Notes under the pieces: generated by a model
Told to the model about the DNA's origin: nothing
The model's input: only the letters and a program-made list of their open reading frames with translations
The model's database searches: none
From: an uncultured Verrucomicrobiota bacterium
Lineage (GTDB): Bacteria; Verrucomicrobiota; Kiritimatiellia; RFP12; UBA1067
Length of the DNA stretch: 51,188 nt
Assembly (NCBI GenBank): GCA_946623785.1
Contig: CAMORM010000004.1
Location: 1-51,188 of the forward strand
Direction: 5' to 3'
Shown here: piece after piece, positions 41,987-50,617 of the stretch
Layout of the letters: every line of letters starts with the position of its first letter
Position numbering within the stretch: position 1 is the first letter of the stretch
Position numbers and translations under genes: made by a program

Positions 41987-43197
41987 TGGTCTTCTCCGCC
42001 ACGGCAAGGGACCCTGACGGAGTCCGCCGCACGGTCTCGCGCGAGGCGGATTCGCGGGAGGCGTTCGTGGCAATGCTCCGCGCCGAGCGCTACGTGGTGC
42101 TGTCGGTCGAGGAGGTGAAGAAGTCCGGCGCACTGCCCCCCAGGTGGCATCCGGCGTGGCTAAAGCCGATGACGGGCTTCGACGTCGAGATGGGACTCAG
42201 GCAGCTGGCGTCCATGCTGAAGAGCGGCGTCGCGCTGCTTGCCGCCCTCGACACGGTGGAGGAGCAGGCGCCATGCCCGCGCGCGGCGTCCGCATGGCGC
42301 AAGGTGCGCGAGTCCGTGTTTTCCGGAGGCTCGTTCGCCGGTTCGCTGGAGCGGCAGGTCAGGCGGTTCGGCGAGATAACGGTGCGGCTTGCGGACGTAG
42401 GCGAGAGGTCAGGCGAGCTCGAGCACGCGCTAACAAGGGCGGCGGACCAGATGGAGGCGAGGCGCGAGCTCAGGACGGCCGTAGTGAACGCGCTCGTGTA
42501 TCCGCTCGTGACTGTGGCGATGGCGGTCGGCGTGAGCACGTACCTCGTTGTCGCCGTCATCCCGAAGCTCGCCGAGTTCCTGCGCGAAGGAGGGGTCGAG
42601 CTCCCGGGCATGACGATGGCGCTTATGGACTTCGCCGACTTCGTGAAGGTCAACGGGTTCGCGATACTCGGGTGGATCGTAGCGGCGGTCGTCGCGTGGT
42701 TCGCCGCAAGGCGCTTCGAAGGCGCGCGCGAGCTCGAGGACGTGTTCCTGCTGAGGATACCCGTCACGGGGAGGATACTGCGCCTCTCCGGGACCGCTCT
42801 CTTCGCGAGGGCGATGCAGATAATGGTCGAGTCGGGAGTCACGCTCCTCGACGCGCTCGACGTCTCGTCCAGGCTCATGTCCAACACGCGCTACAAGCAC
42901 CGCATCAAGACGGCGCGCGACGGCGTGATGCACGGAGGGTCGCTGGCGGACTCGCTTCGTCCGGCGACCGAGTTCATGCCCATGCTCGCGCGCATGTCGG
43001 CCGTCGGCGAGGTGACGGGCTCGCTCGCGGAGTCGTTCGGCGAGGTCGCTCGCTTCCACGAGATGCTTCTAGCCATCGCCATAAAACGCTTCGGCATGCT
43101 CGTGGAGCCCGTGATGATCTGCGTCACGGGCGCGATAGTGGGCTTTGTGTACATCGCGTTCTTCATGGCGCTCTTCGCGATTGCCGGCGCCGCGTGA
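41986..43197 (+). CDS. Inner-membrane platform protein PilC/GspF
   Basis: A 403-residue membrane protein with two GspF repeats. Repeat one has LRQLASMLKSGVALLAALDTVEEQ and LADVGERSGELEHAL; repeat two has LFARAMQIMVESGVTLLDALDVSS and MSAVGEVTGSLAESF. Three to four hydrophobic helices fall near residues 165-190, 225-245 and 375-400. The start overlaps the PilB stop as TGATG. It anchors the ATPases to the inner membrane and closes this pilus operon. Prepilin peptidase and secretin are not in the window. Confidence 0.93.
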   Translation: MVFSATARDPDGVRRTVSREADSREAFVAMLRAERYVVLSVEEVKKSGALPPRWHPAWLKPMTGFDVEMGLRQLASMLKSGVALLAALDTVEEQAPCPRAASAWRKVRESVFSGGSFAGSLERQVRRFGEITVRLADVGERSGELEHALTRAADQMEARRELRTAVVNALVYPLVTVAMAVGVSTYLVVAVIPKLAEFLREGGVELPGMTMALMDFADFVKVNGFAILGWIVAAVVAWFAARRFEGARELEDVFLLRIPVTGRILRLSGTALFARAMQIMVESGVTLLDALDVSSRLMSNTRYKHRIKTARDGVMHGGSLADSLRPATEFMPMLARMSAVGEVTGSLAESFGEVARFHEMLLAIAIKRFGMLVEPVMICVTGAIVGFVYIAFFMALFAIAGAA

Positions 43198-43223
43198 CTC
43201 CGCACGCCCGGCAAAATGCGGAA

Positions 43224-43252
43224 TTGCGCAACGGCGTGGAGTTTGGTATCAT
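43224..43252 (+). promoter_or_regulatory. Promoter of the tRNA-Thr/hisB unit
   Basis: TTGCGC (43224-43229), exact 17-base spacer ending TGG, TATCAT (43247-43252). The tRNA begins 12 bases after the -10, so transcription starts only a few bases before it. Confidence 0.8.
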
Positions 43253-43263
43253 ACGCGCACCTG

Positions 43264-43339
43264 GCCGGTGTAGCTCAGTTGGTAGAGCTACTGATTTGTA
43301 ATCAGTGGGTCGGGGGTCCGAGTCCCTCCGCCGGCTCCA
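43264..43339 (+). tRNA. tRNA-Thr (anticodon TGT)
   Basis: Acceptor GCCGGTG pairs with CGCCGGC (one G-U pair), discriminator T, CCA encoded at 43337-43339. The anticodon stem ACTGA/TCAGT holds loop TTTGTAA with anticodon TGT at 43297-43299. The T loop reads TCCGAGT, with C instead of the usual T at position 55. hisB begins 20 bases after the CCA. Confidence 0.96.
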
Positions 43340-43358
43340 GTACCTTTCGGAGCAAGAA

Positions 43359-43943
43359 ATGAGAACCGCAACCATAGAGCGCAACACGCGCGAGACGCAG
43401 ATAACGATTTCACTCGACCTGGACGGCTGCGGGAAGGCGGATGTCTCCACCGGAATCGGATTCTTCGACCACATGCTCGAGCTTCTCGCGAAGCACTCGC
43501 TCGTAGACCTTTCCGTGAAGGCGAAAGGCGACCTGCAGGTGGACTACCACCACACGGTCGAGGACGTGGGGCTTGCCCTCGGCAAGGCCCTCGACCAGGC
43601 TCTTGGCGACAGGGCCGGGATAGTGCGCTACGGCTTCGCGTCGATCCCTATGGACGAGGCGCTCTGCGAGACCTCGCTTGACCTAGGCGGCCGGCCGTTC
43701 CTCGTGTTCCAGTGCGCGATGAAGCACGCGATGGTCCGCGACTTCGAGGTGAAGCTCCTTGAGGAGTTCTTCCGTGCCGTCTCCGTGGAGGCCCGCGCAA
43801 ACATCCACCTGCGCGAGATATACGGCGACGAGGCTCACCACGTCTGCGAAGGCGTGTTCAAGAGCTTCGCGCGCGCGCTCAGGGCGGCCGTTGCGCACGA
43901 TCCGCGCGAGAAGGGCGTGCCCTCCTCCAAAGGGGTCATCTGA
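43359..43943 (+). CDS. hisB: Imidazoleglycerol-phosphate dehydratase
   Basis: A 194-residue monofunctional HisB, converting imidazole-glycerol-P to imidazole-acetol-P in histidine synthesis. Metal-binding motifs are FFDHMLELLAKHS, YHHTVEDVG and DEAHHVCEGVFKSFARAL. ATG 43359 fits the family N-terminus (RTATIERNTRET). No other his genes are adjacent; the gene is probably transcribed with the tRNA-Thr upstream. A weak GGAG lies before the start. Confidence 0.95.
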   Translation: MRTATIERNTRETQITISLDLDGCGKADVSTGIGFFDHMLELLAKHSLVDLSVKAKGDLQVDYHHTVEDVGLALGKALDQALGDRAGIVRYGFASIPMDEALCETSLDLGGRPFLVFQCAMKHAMVRDFEVKLLEEFFRAVSVEARANIHLREIYGDEAHHVCEGVFKSFARALRAAVAHDPREKGVPSSKGVI

Positions 43944-43944
43944 C

Positions 43945-44481
43945 ATGAAGTCGTACCTCGGTCCGCGCGAGTACCTGCGCGACACGTGGAGGCTCGCCCG
44001 GCGGATCATGGACAGCGGCTGGCGGCCGGACGCCCTGCTCGCCCTGTGGCGCGGCGGCGCCGCGCCAGGGGCGGCGATACACGAGTTCTACGCATACCAC
44101 GGGGTCGAGCTCAGGCACATGCCGGTGAAGTGCTCCTCGTACACCGGCATTGAGGCGAACGAGGGGAGCGTGGTGTTCTCGTGCGCGGACGAGGTCTTCT
44201 CCAGGCTCGCGCCTGGCACGAAGGTCCTCGTGGTGGATGACGTCTTCGACACCGGCAAGACGGCTGCCGCGATCAGGGAGAAGCTGGAGGGGCTTGGCGT
44301 GGAGATGCGGCTCGCGTGCGTCTACTGGAAGCCCGGCAAGAACACCACAAGCCTGTCGCCTGACTACTTCGCCAGGGAGCTTGACGACAGCTGGATAGTC
44401 TTCCCCCACGAGATGGTGGGCCTGACAAGAGAGGAGATCCGCGAGAAGGACGAGGTCCTCGCGGATCTCGTGCTCCGCTGA
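43945..44481 (+). CDS. Purine-type phosphoribosyltransferase
   Basis: A 178-residue PRTase-fold enzyme. The PRPP-binding loop is VLVVDDVFDTGKT, with LLALWRGGAAPG near the N-terminus and SWIVFPHE towards the end. The length and motif fit hypoxanthine/xanthine phosphoribosyltransferase-like proteins, but the base cannot be named. It begins one base after the hisB stop. No histidine or PRPP-producing gene follows. Confidence 0.85.
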   Translation: MKSYLGPREYLRDTWRLARRIMDSGWRPDALLALWRGGAAPGAAIHEFYAYHGVELRHMPVKCSSYTGIEANEGSVVFSCADEVFSRLAPGTKVLVVDDVFDTGKTAAAIREKLEGLGVEMRLACVYWKPGKNTTSLSPDYFARELDDSWIVFPHEMVGLTREEIREKDEVLADLVLR

Positions 44482-44526
44482 GGAGTCCGGACCGTCGGCG
44501 CTCCCCGTGCTCCGGGTTGCCACGCG

Positions 44527-44552
44527 GGAGGTTTACCTCCGGGCCGTTTTTT
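44527..44552 (+). terminator. Putative terminator before iorA, overlapping its promoter
   Basis: A 5-bp stem GGAGG/CCTCC (44527-44540) with loop TTTA, then GGGCCG and six T residues (44547-44552). The stem is weak. It overlaps the iorA promoter region, so its terminating role is uncertain. Confidence 0.45.
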
Positions 44553-44560
44553 GGTAAAAT
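44532..44560 (+). promoter_or_regulatory. Promoter of the iorA operon
   Basis: TTTACC (44532-44537), exact 17-base spacer ending TGG, TAAAAT (44555-44560). A leader of about 70 bases ends in AAGGAGAG before ATG 44636. The -35 falls inside the putative terminator hairpin upstream. Confidence 0.72.
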
Positions 44561-44635
44561 CCACAAACATTCCCCCGCGGTGGGGGAAGATGGCCGGCGG
44601 CCGTTCAGGGCGCCGGCGGTTCTGCAAGGAGAGAG

Positions 44636-46411
44636 ATGAACAACGACAGCAAGAAACTGCTTTCCGCCAACGAGGCCGTCGCGGCCGGCGCAGCCCAGGC
44701 CGGGTGCGTGGTGGCGAGCGCGTATCCAGGAACGCCTTCCACGGAGATTCTCGAGAACATAGCGAAGTTCAAGGACACCGTGCGCTGCGAATGGGCGGTG
44801 AACGAGAAGGTCGCCATGGAGACGGCAGTGGGCGCATCGATGGCGGGCGCAAGGGCGTTGACCGCCATGAAGCACGTCGGGCTCAACGTCGCCATGGACC
44901 CGCTCATGACTTTCACCTACGTGGGCGCGACCGGCGGCATGGTCGTGGTTTCGGCGGACGACCCTGGGATGCACTCCTCGCAGAACGAGCAGGACAACCG
45001 CAACATCGCGAAGTTCGCGCGCATGCCGATGCTCGAGCCGTCCGACTCGCAGGAGGCCTACGACATGGTCCAGGCCGCGTTCGAGATCTCGGAGAAGTTC
45101 CGCGTGCCCTGCATGCTCCGCCTTACGACGCGCACGAGCCACTCGAGTTCGCTCGTCGACCTCGGGGACTTCAAGCCCGCCCCGCACCCGCTCATCCCGT
45201 ACGTGAAGGACATCACCAGGACGATTCCCGTGCCGATGTTCGCGCGCGGCCAGCGCCTCGCGGCGCAGAAGCGCGCCGCCGCGATGTCCGCGGCCGCCTC
45301 CGAAAGCCCGTTCAACAGGATCGAGAGGGGCGACGACTCCCTCGGCATCGTGACCTCCGGCATCGCGTACCAGCACGTCAAGGAGGTGTTCCCAGAGTTC
45401 TCCGTGCTCAAGCTGGGCTGGACGAATCCGCTTCCGAAGGAGCTTGTCGCGAAGTTCGCCTCCGGCGTGAAGAAGCTGCTTGTCGTTGAGGAGCTTGATC
45501 CGTTCCTCGAGGAGCAGATCCGGGCGATGGGCATCAAGGTCGTGGAGCACGAAACCGAGCTCAACATGCTCGAGATGAACCCGGACAGGCTCCAGAACCT
45601 CCGCCACGAGATACTGGGCGACGTAGGGCCGGCTAGAGCCGTCCGTTCCGACAGCTCTCTCCCCACGCGTCCGCCGGTGCTCTGCTCCGGATGCGGCCAC
45701 AGGAGCGTGTTCTACATCCTCCACAAGCTCGGCGCCACGGTGACTGGCGACATCGGGTGCTACACCCTCGGCGCGTTCCCTCCCCTCAACGCGATGGACT
45801 CCACGATCTGCATGGGGGCGTCGATCGGCAACGCGGCCGGCATGCGCAAGGCCGGCCTCAAGGGCCGCATCTGCGCGGTTCTCGGCGACTCCACGTTCTT
45901 CCACAGCGGCATCACCGGAATCCTCTCCGCGCACTACAACGGCACGCCGGTGACGACGGTTGTCCTCGACAACCGCATAACGGCGATGACGGGCCATCAG
46001 GACAACCCGGGCACGGGCAAGACGCTTGCCGGCGATCCCGCGCCGGTGACCGAGATCGCGGACATCGCCAAGGCGTGCGGATACAGGAAGGTCGTGAAGG
46101 TAAGCGCGGACGATCTCGCCGAGCTCGAGAAGGTGCTTGTGGACGCGATGGATGGCGACGAAGGCGCGCTCATAATCGCCTACGCCCCCTGCCGCATAGC
46201 GGCGAAGCTCACGAAGGAGGGGCTCTGCGAGGTCGACTCCGAGAAGTGCAAGGCGTGCGGCGCGTGCTTCAAGATGGGCTGCCCTGCGATGACGCGCGGC
46301 GCGGAGATACGCAAGGGCGCCTACCAGATGAAGATCGACCCGTCGCTCTGCGCGGGCTGCAAGCAGTGCTCGCAGGTGTGCAAGTTCGGGGCAATCAGGC
46401 GAATCAGGTAG
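44636..46411 (+). CDS. iorA: Indolepyruvate:ferredoxin oxidoreductase alpha subunit
   Basis: A 591-residue enzyme oxidatively decarboxylating aryl pyruvates to aryl-acetyl-CoA with ferredoxin reduction. The N-terminal half is the pyrimidine-binding part (YPGTPSTEILENIA). The TPP-binding part has CSGCGHRSVFY, TGDIGCYTLG and AVLGDSTFFHSG...DNRITAMTGHQ. The C-terminus carries two ferredoxin 4Fe-4S motifs, CKACGACFKMGCP and CAGCKQCSQVCKFG. The beta subunit iorB normally follows; here an AMP-forming ligase begins directly after the stop and no iorB is in the window. Promoter at 44532-44560. Confidence 0.93.
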   Translation: MNNDSKKLLSANEAVAAGAAQAGCVVASAYPGTPSTEILENIAKFKDTVRCEWAVNEKVAMETAVGASMAGARALTAMKHVGLNVAMDPLMTFTYVGATGGMVVVSADDPGMHSSQNEQDNRNIAKFARMPMLEPSDSQEAYDMVQAAFEISEKFRVPCMLRLTTRTSHSSSLVDLGDFKPAPHPLIPYVKDITRTIPVPMFARGQRLAAQKRAAAMSAAASESPFNRIERGDDSLGIVTSGIAYQHVKEVFPEFSVLKLGWTNPLPKELVAKFASGVKKLLVVEELDPFLEEQIRAMGIKVVEHETELNMLEMNPDRLQNLRHEILGDVGPARAVRSDSSLPTRPPVLCSGCGHRSVFYILHKLGATVTGDIGCYTLGAFPPLNAMDSTICMGASIGNAAGMRKAGLKGRICAVLGDSTFFHSGITGILSAHYNGTPVTTVVLDNRITAMTGHQDNPGTGKTLAGDPAPVTEIADIAKACGYRKVVKVSADDLAELEKVLVDAMDGDEGALIIAYAPCRIAAKLTKEGLCEVDSEKCKACGACFKMGCPAMTRGAEIRKGAYQMKIDPSLCAGCKQCSQVCKFGAIRRIR

Positions 46412-48217
46412 GTGGGCGGCTTCGAATCCATATTCAGGCAGTTCCAGGAATGCCTGCGCGAACGCCCCGACGATGCGGCGTTCCTGATCACGTCGGGCGA
46501 CCGCTCGGTGCCGATCTCGTGGCGCCAGTTCACGCATGACATCGAACGCATCGCGTGGGGCGTCTCCAAGGTGATCCCCGGAGGAGCGGTCGGGCTCCTC
46601 GGCGAGAACAGCTACGAATGGATGGTCGCCCATGCCGGCGTGATGTTCGGCGGCGGCATAGTGGTGCCGATAGACCCGAACCTCAGCCCCGACGAGATGG
46701 CCGAGCGCCTCGCGTTCGTCGGGGCGAAGTCGCTTGTCTACTCCGCGCTGCACGCGCACAAGGCGCGCGAGGTCGCGAAGAAGCTCCCCGAACTCGTGGT
46801 GGCGGGCTTCGGAAGCAGGTCGGCGGACCTTTTCCTCGACAAGGCCGACAAGGCGTTCGCCAAGGGCGAGAAGGGCGTGTTTTCGCTTCTGCCGCCGGAC
46901 GAGAGGCGCGTTTCGATGATCGTCTTCACGTCCGGCACCACGTCCAGACCGCGAGGCGTGCAGCTCACGCTCCAGGGGCTTGCGGCATGGTGCAGGTTCG
47001 CCAACAGGCAGCTGTGCATACGCCCCGGGTCGCGTTCGCTGATGGTCCTCCCGCTCCACCACATCTTCGGCGTGTGCGCTGCGTACCTCATGGTCGGCGC
47101 GGGGTCGAGCGTGGGCGTGTGCCCGGACTTCCGCCGCCTCTACGACGCCGTTGAGCGGTTCAGGGCGGACTACATCTTCCTCGTTCCGGCGCTTGCGGAC
47201 CTGCTCTGCGCGAAGATCGCGCAGCGCGGCGATTCAGCGGAGGCGGCTCTCGGCTTTCCGATCGAGTGGATACTCGTCGGCGGGGCGCCGCTTTCCACGC
47301 GCATATACGAGCAGATGCTTTCGCTCGGCATCCAGCCGCTCGCGGGGTACGGGCTCACGGAGACGACCGCGCTCTACTCGATATCGCCGATAGGACGCCA
47401 CAGGCAGGGTTCGGCTGGGCAGGCGGACTTCGCGGAGTCCAAGGTCAAGGTCTCCGAGCGCGGCACGCTGATGATAAGCGGGCCTGCGGTGTTCAGGGGG
47501 TACTACGAGGAGCCGGAGAGGACGGACGAGGTCCTGAAGGACGGCTGGTTCGACACGGGCGACGTAGGCTACATCGACGACGACGGCTTTGTCTTCATAA
47601 CGGGAAGGGCGTCGCGCACCATAGTGCTTTCCTCGGGGAAGAAGATTGCGCCAGAGGAGATCGAGGACAAGCTTCTGTCGATCCCGGGCTTCCGCGAGAC
47701 GGTCGTTTCCGGCAACGGCGAGACGCGCGAGATCAAGGCGGAGATATACGCGGTGGTCTCGGAGGACACGGTGAAGTGCCAGGTCGAGCGCCTCAACCGC
47801 TCGCTGCCGGTATACAAGAGGATCAAGACTGTCATCGTGCGCGACGAGCCTTTCCCCAGGACGTCGAGCGGCAAGATACGCCTCCATTCGTCCGAGCCGA
47901 TCGCCGCGCCGGATGAACAGGCAAGCGAGCAGAACTCCTTCGGCGAGAAGGTCCACGGTACCGTGCAGGTCGTGAGGCGTCTGTGCGCAAAGCATCCGCA
48001 CCGCTGGCGCATGTCGTTCACCGCGCTGCTCGTCGCGATGGCCGTGCTCGTGTTCAACATCGTGCCCCGCCTCCTGGAGAACGCGGGAATCCCGCTGCCT
48101 TCGGTCATCGGCAAGGCGGTCGACTTCATCGGCGAGTGCGGCGAGATCCTCCTCGCGCTGCTCGTGATCCTCGGCTATTTCATCTCGCGCAAGCTCTTCC
48201 CGTCGGAAGAGGAATGA
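46412..48217 (+). CDS. AMP-forming acyl-CoA synthetase/ligase with C-terminal membrane helices
   Basis: A 601-residue ANL-superfamily ligase. The motifs are P-loop VFTSGTTSRPRGV, GYGLTETTALYS, FDTGDVGYIDDDGF, ITGRASRTIVLSSGKKIAPEE and SSGKIR with the catalytic Lys. Residues about 553-575 and 580-598 are two hydrophobic helices, so the enzyme is probably membrane-tethered. The start is GTG 46412 directly after the iorA stop. Pairing with iorA suggests an aryl-acid:CoA ligase, or ATP recovery from aryl-acyl-CoA; a long-chain fatty acid substrate is also possible. Confidence 0.87.
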   Translation: MGGFESIFRQFQECLRERPDDAAFLITSGDRSVPISWRQFTHDIERIAWGVSKVIPGGAVGLLGENSYEWMVAHAGVMFGGGIVVPIDPNLSPDEMAERLAFVGAKSLVYSALHAHKAREVAKKLPELVVAGFGSRSADLFLDKADKAFAKGEKGVFSLLPPDERRVSMIVFTSGTTSRPRGVQLTLQGLAAWCRFANRQLCIRPGSRSLMVLPLHHIFGVCAAYLMVGAGSSVGVCPDFRRLYDAVERFRADYIFLVPALADLLCAKIAQRGDSAEAALGFPIEWILVGGAPLSTRIYEQMLSLGIQPLAGYGLTETTALYSISPIGRHRQGSAGQADFAESKVKVSERGTLMISGPAVFRGYYEEPERTDEVLKDGWFDTGDVGYIDDDGFVFITGRASRTIVLSSGKKIAPEEIEDKLLSIPGFRETVVSGNGETREIKAEIYAVVSEDTVKCQVERLNRSLPVYKRIKTVIVRDEPFPRTSSGKIRLHSSEPIAAPDEQASEQNSFGEKVHGTVQVVRRLCAKHPHRWRMSFTALLVAMAVLVFNIVPRLLENAGIPLPSVIGKAVDFIGECGEILLALLVILGYFISRKLFPSEEE

Positions 48218-48245
48218 CGCGGCGTGCCGCCGCAGGCGGCCGAGG

Positions 48246-48274
48246 TTGCCAAAGCGCGGGGATAATGGTATAGT
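48246..48274 (+). promoter_or_regulatory. Promoter of the GH36 gene
   Basis: TTGCCA (48246-48251), exact 17-base spacer ending TGG, TATAGT (48269-48274). The leader to ATG 48332 is about 50 bases. Confidence 0.8.
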
Positions 48275-48331
48275 ATGGACGCGTTCGGCATGGGGCCGGG
48301 CGCGTTGTGACAGCGAAGTTGGAGACTTGCG

Positions 48332-50041
48332 ATGACGGCGTTGATGCTTGCGGTTGCGGCCGCGTTTTCGTTCGGACAGGTGAAGGTCGAGTGCGAGAAG
48401 CAGGGGGACTGGAAGGTTGGGCTCGTGCGCGAGGTGGCGCCGGACGGAGCCGAGGTCGCGAAGCTCACGCTCGACTCCGCCGAGGCGAAGGTCCCGCCGA
48501 AGACGACTCTCTCGCTCCTCGTGCCGCAGGTCGGCGCGGACTACGTGTGGAGCGTCAACCAGGGCGAATGCGGCCTGCGCGCCGACTGGGGCGGCTGGTC
48601 CACCACCGAGGTCGCGCAGGGCATGCCGGTGTTCGTGTACTTCGACGGCAACGACACTAGCCACTTCGCCGTGGCGGCGGAGGAGTGCGTAAGGCACCTC
48701 AGGTGCGGCGGCGGCATACGCGAGGAGGGAAGCTTCCTCAACGTGCGGATAGTCTACTTCGACGCGGTCGAGGCGCCGCTGACACACTACGAGACGCGCG
48801 TGCGCTTCGACCCGCGCCCCAAGTACTTCGGAGACGCCGTGCGGGAGTCCGTGGCGTGGGTTGAGAAGACCGCAGGCTACGTGCCGTGCAAGGTGCCGGA
48901 ATCCGCCTACGACCCGCTGTACTCCAGCTGGTACAACTTCCACCAGGACGTCCACGACAAGGACCTCGAGGCTGAGCTCGCGATCGCGGCGAAGCTCGGC
49001 ATGAAGACGTTCATCGTGGACGACGGATGGCAGACCGCCGACAACAACCGCGGCTACGCCTACTGCGGCGACTGGCAGATAGCGAAGAGCCGCTTCCCCG
49101 ACATGGCCGCACACGTGAAGCGCGTGCAGGACATGGGCATCAAGTACATGATGTGGTACTCCGTGCCGTTCATCGGAATCAAAAGCGCGAACTACGAGAA
49201 GTTCAAGGGCAAGTACGTCACGGAGAACGACCGCGGCCTTGGCGCGGGGACGCTAGACCCCCGCTTCCCGGAGGTGCGCAGGTTCATCGTGGACACCTAC
49301 GTCAAGGCGCTCAGGGACTGGAACATCGACGGCTTCAAGCTCGACTTCATCGACACCATCCAGTTCCGCGGCCCCGACCCGGCCGTGGCGGAGAACTACG
49401 CGGGGCGCGACATAAAGTCGCTGCCGCTCGCCGTCGACACGCTCATGACCGAGGTCAAGGCGGCGCTAACCGCCATCAAGCCCGACATCCTCGTAGAGTT
49501 CCGCCAGCAGTACGTCGGCCCGGCGATCCGCAAGTACGGCAACATGCTCCGCGTGGGCGACTGTCCCGGAAACATGAGCCGCAACCGCTTCGCGATGGCG
49601 AACCTGCGCCTCGCCTCCGGCGGCACGGCCGTCCATTCCGACATGCTCGAGTGGAACTTCGCCGAGACGCCCGAGCGCGCCGCTCTGTACGTCATCAACT
49701 CGATGTTCGGGACGGTGCAGTACTCGGTGATGCTGCGCAACGCGCCCAAGGAGCACCTCGCCATGATCGCGAAGTGGATCAAGTTCTCGCAGGACCATCG
49801 CGAGACGCTTCTGAAGGGCAGGTTCACGCCCCACCACCCGGAACTCCAGTATCCGGTGATCGAGGCGGAAGGCGAGAACGAGGTTGTGATCGGGCTCTAC
49901 GACGACGGACGCGTCGTCGATGTCCCCTCGAAGAAGAAGACCTTCGTGATGAACGCGTCCGGCAAGGACTCGTTCGTGATCCGCCGCGACGGCAGGCTCT
50001 CCGAGGTCGCCTGCAAGTCCGGCGACTGGATCGAGCTCTGA
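48332..50041 (+). CDS. GH36-type alpha-galactosidase
   Basis: A 569-residue glycoside hydrolase. The first about 16 residues are hydrophobic, a short signal-like segment without basic residues. A beta-sandwich precedes the TIM barrel, which has FIVDDGWQTADNN, candidate nucleophile Asp338 in DGFKLDFID and candidate acid/base Asp410 in RVGDCPGN. These match the clan GH-D pattern. The length is shorter than classical GH36 (about 720). It has its own promoter and no neighbouring transporter. GGAG precedes ATG 48332. Confidence 0.87.
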   Translation: MTALMLAVAAAFSFGQVKVECEKQGDWKVGLVREVAPDGAEVAKLTLDSAEAKVPPKTTLSLLVPQVGADYVWSVNQGECGLRADWGGWSTTEVAQGMPVFVYFDGNDTSHFAVAAEECVRHLRCGGGIREEGSFLNVRIVYFDAVEAPLTHYETRVRFDPRPKYFGDAVRESVAWVEKTAGYVPCKVPESAYDPLYSSWYNFHQDVHDKDLEAELAIAAKLGMKTFIVDDGWQTADNNRGYAYCGDWQIAKSRFPDMAAHVKRVQDMGIKYMMWYSVPFIGIKSANYEKFKGKYVTENDRGLGAGTLDPRFPEVRRFIVDTYVKALRDWNIDGFKLDFIDTIQFRGPDPAVAENYAGRDIKSLPLAVDTLMTEVKAALTAIKPDILVEFRQQYVGPAIRKYGNMLRVGDCPGNMSRNRFAMANLRLASGGTAVHSDMLEWNFAETPERAALYVINSMFGTVQYSVMLRNAPKEHLAMIAKWIKFSQDHRETLLKGRFTPHHPELQYPVIEAEGENEVVIGLYDDGRVVDVPSKKKTFVMNASGKDSFVIRRDGRLSEVACKSGDWIEL

Positions 50042-50056
50042 GGCGGCAAGCCGATG

Positions 50057-50081
50057 TGGCGGCGGCGTCTCGCCGTCGCCG
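50057..50081. terminator. Hairpin between convergent genes
   Basis: An 11-bp G+C-rich stem with a three-base loop (TCT) lies between the GH36 stop and the stop of the minus-strand gene, with two G-U pairs. There is no T-run on either side, so if it terminates it does so without a classical U-tract. Position suggests bidirectional use. Confidence 0.5.
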
Positions 50082-50083
50082 CG

Positions 50084-50470
50084 CTAGGCGATCCCGAGTG
50101 CCTCGCACGCCGCGAGCACGCCGTTGCGGACGCAGTCTTCGCACGAGCACAGGACCTTGCCGGTGTCGATGCCCTTGATGTCGCGGCAGACCGTCGCGCC
50201 GCAGAGGCCCTTGAACCGCGGCATTATCGCAAGCGAGTTCTTCCTCGCTTCGCCGTCCGCAGAGAGGAGCGAAGACACCATGACCGCGCCAACCAGCGCG
50301 CCGCAGGTGCCCTCCATCGTGCCCATGCCCGAGCCGAACCCAGATCCGAGGCGCTTGAGCTGCTCCTCGCCGAGCCCGAGCTTGTCCGCGAACGCCACGA
50401 GAACCGCCTGGCAGCAGTTCATCTCGCGCTTCTTTGCCGCGCCCAGCTCCATTCGTTCTTTCAAGTCCAT
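50084..50470 (-). CDS. C_GCAxxG_C_C family protein
   Basis: A 128-residue cysteine-rich protein of the C_GCAxxG_C_C family. Motif residues are NCCQAVLVAF, the central GTCGALVGAVM, GLCGATVCRDI and CSCEDCV near the C-terminus. Such proteins are thought to bind metal or a redox cofactor; the reaction is unknown. ATG 50470 follows AAAGGA. Minus-strand promoter at 50496-50525. Confidence 0.88.
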   Translation of the reverse strand: MDLKERMELGAAKKREMNCCQAVLVAFADKLGLGEEQLKRLGSGFGSGMGTMEGTCGALVGAVMVSSLLSADGEARKNSLAIMPRFKGLCGATVCRDIKGIDTGKVLCSCEDCVRNGVLAACEALGIA

Positions 50471-50495
50471 GGTGAAATTCCTTTCGTCTGGGTCC

Positions 50496-50525
50496 ATTCT
50501 ACCAAATCGGCGTCGCATGCTGCAA
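50496..50525 (-). promoter_or_regulatory. Promoter of the C_GCAxxG_C_C gene
   Basis: On the minus strand TTGCAG (50525-50520), an 18-base spacer ending TGG, then TAGAAT (50501-50496). It points away from the tyrS promoter 30 bases further right. Confidence 0.7.
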
Positions 50526-50554
50526 GCGAAAGCGTCCGGCGGGCAAGGGCGGTC

Positions 50555-50583
50555 TTGTCCGCAGGCGGCGGTTATGGTAAAAT
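50555..50583 (+). promoter_or_regulatory. Promoter of tyrS
   Basis: TTGTCC (50555-50560), exact 17-base spacer ending TGG, TAAAAT (50578-50583). The leader to ATG 50618 is about 28 bases with a weak AGGAA. Confidence 0.8.
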
Positions 50584-50617
50584 CCGCAATCCAAAAGGCA
50601 AACAGGAATATCAGAAG

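Noticed and set aside
44273-47062. Minus-strand open frame of about 930 codons across iorA and the ligase gene
   Set aside because: Antisense to two genes with intact catalytic motifs; long open antisense frames are expected at this GC content.
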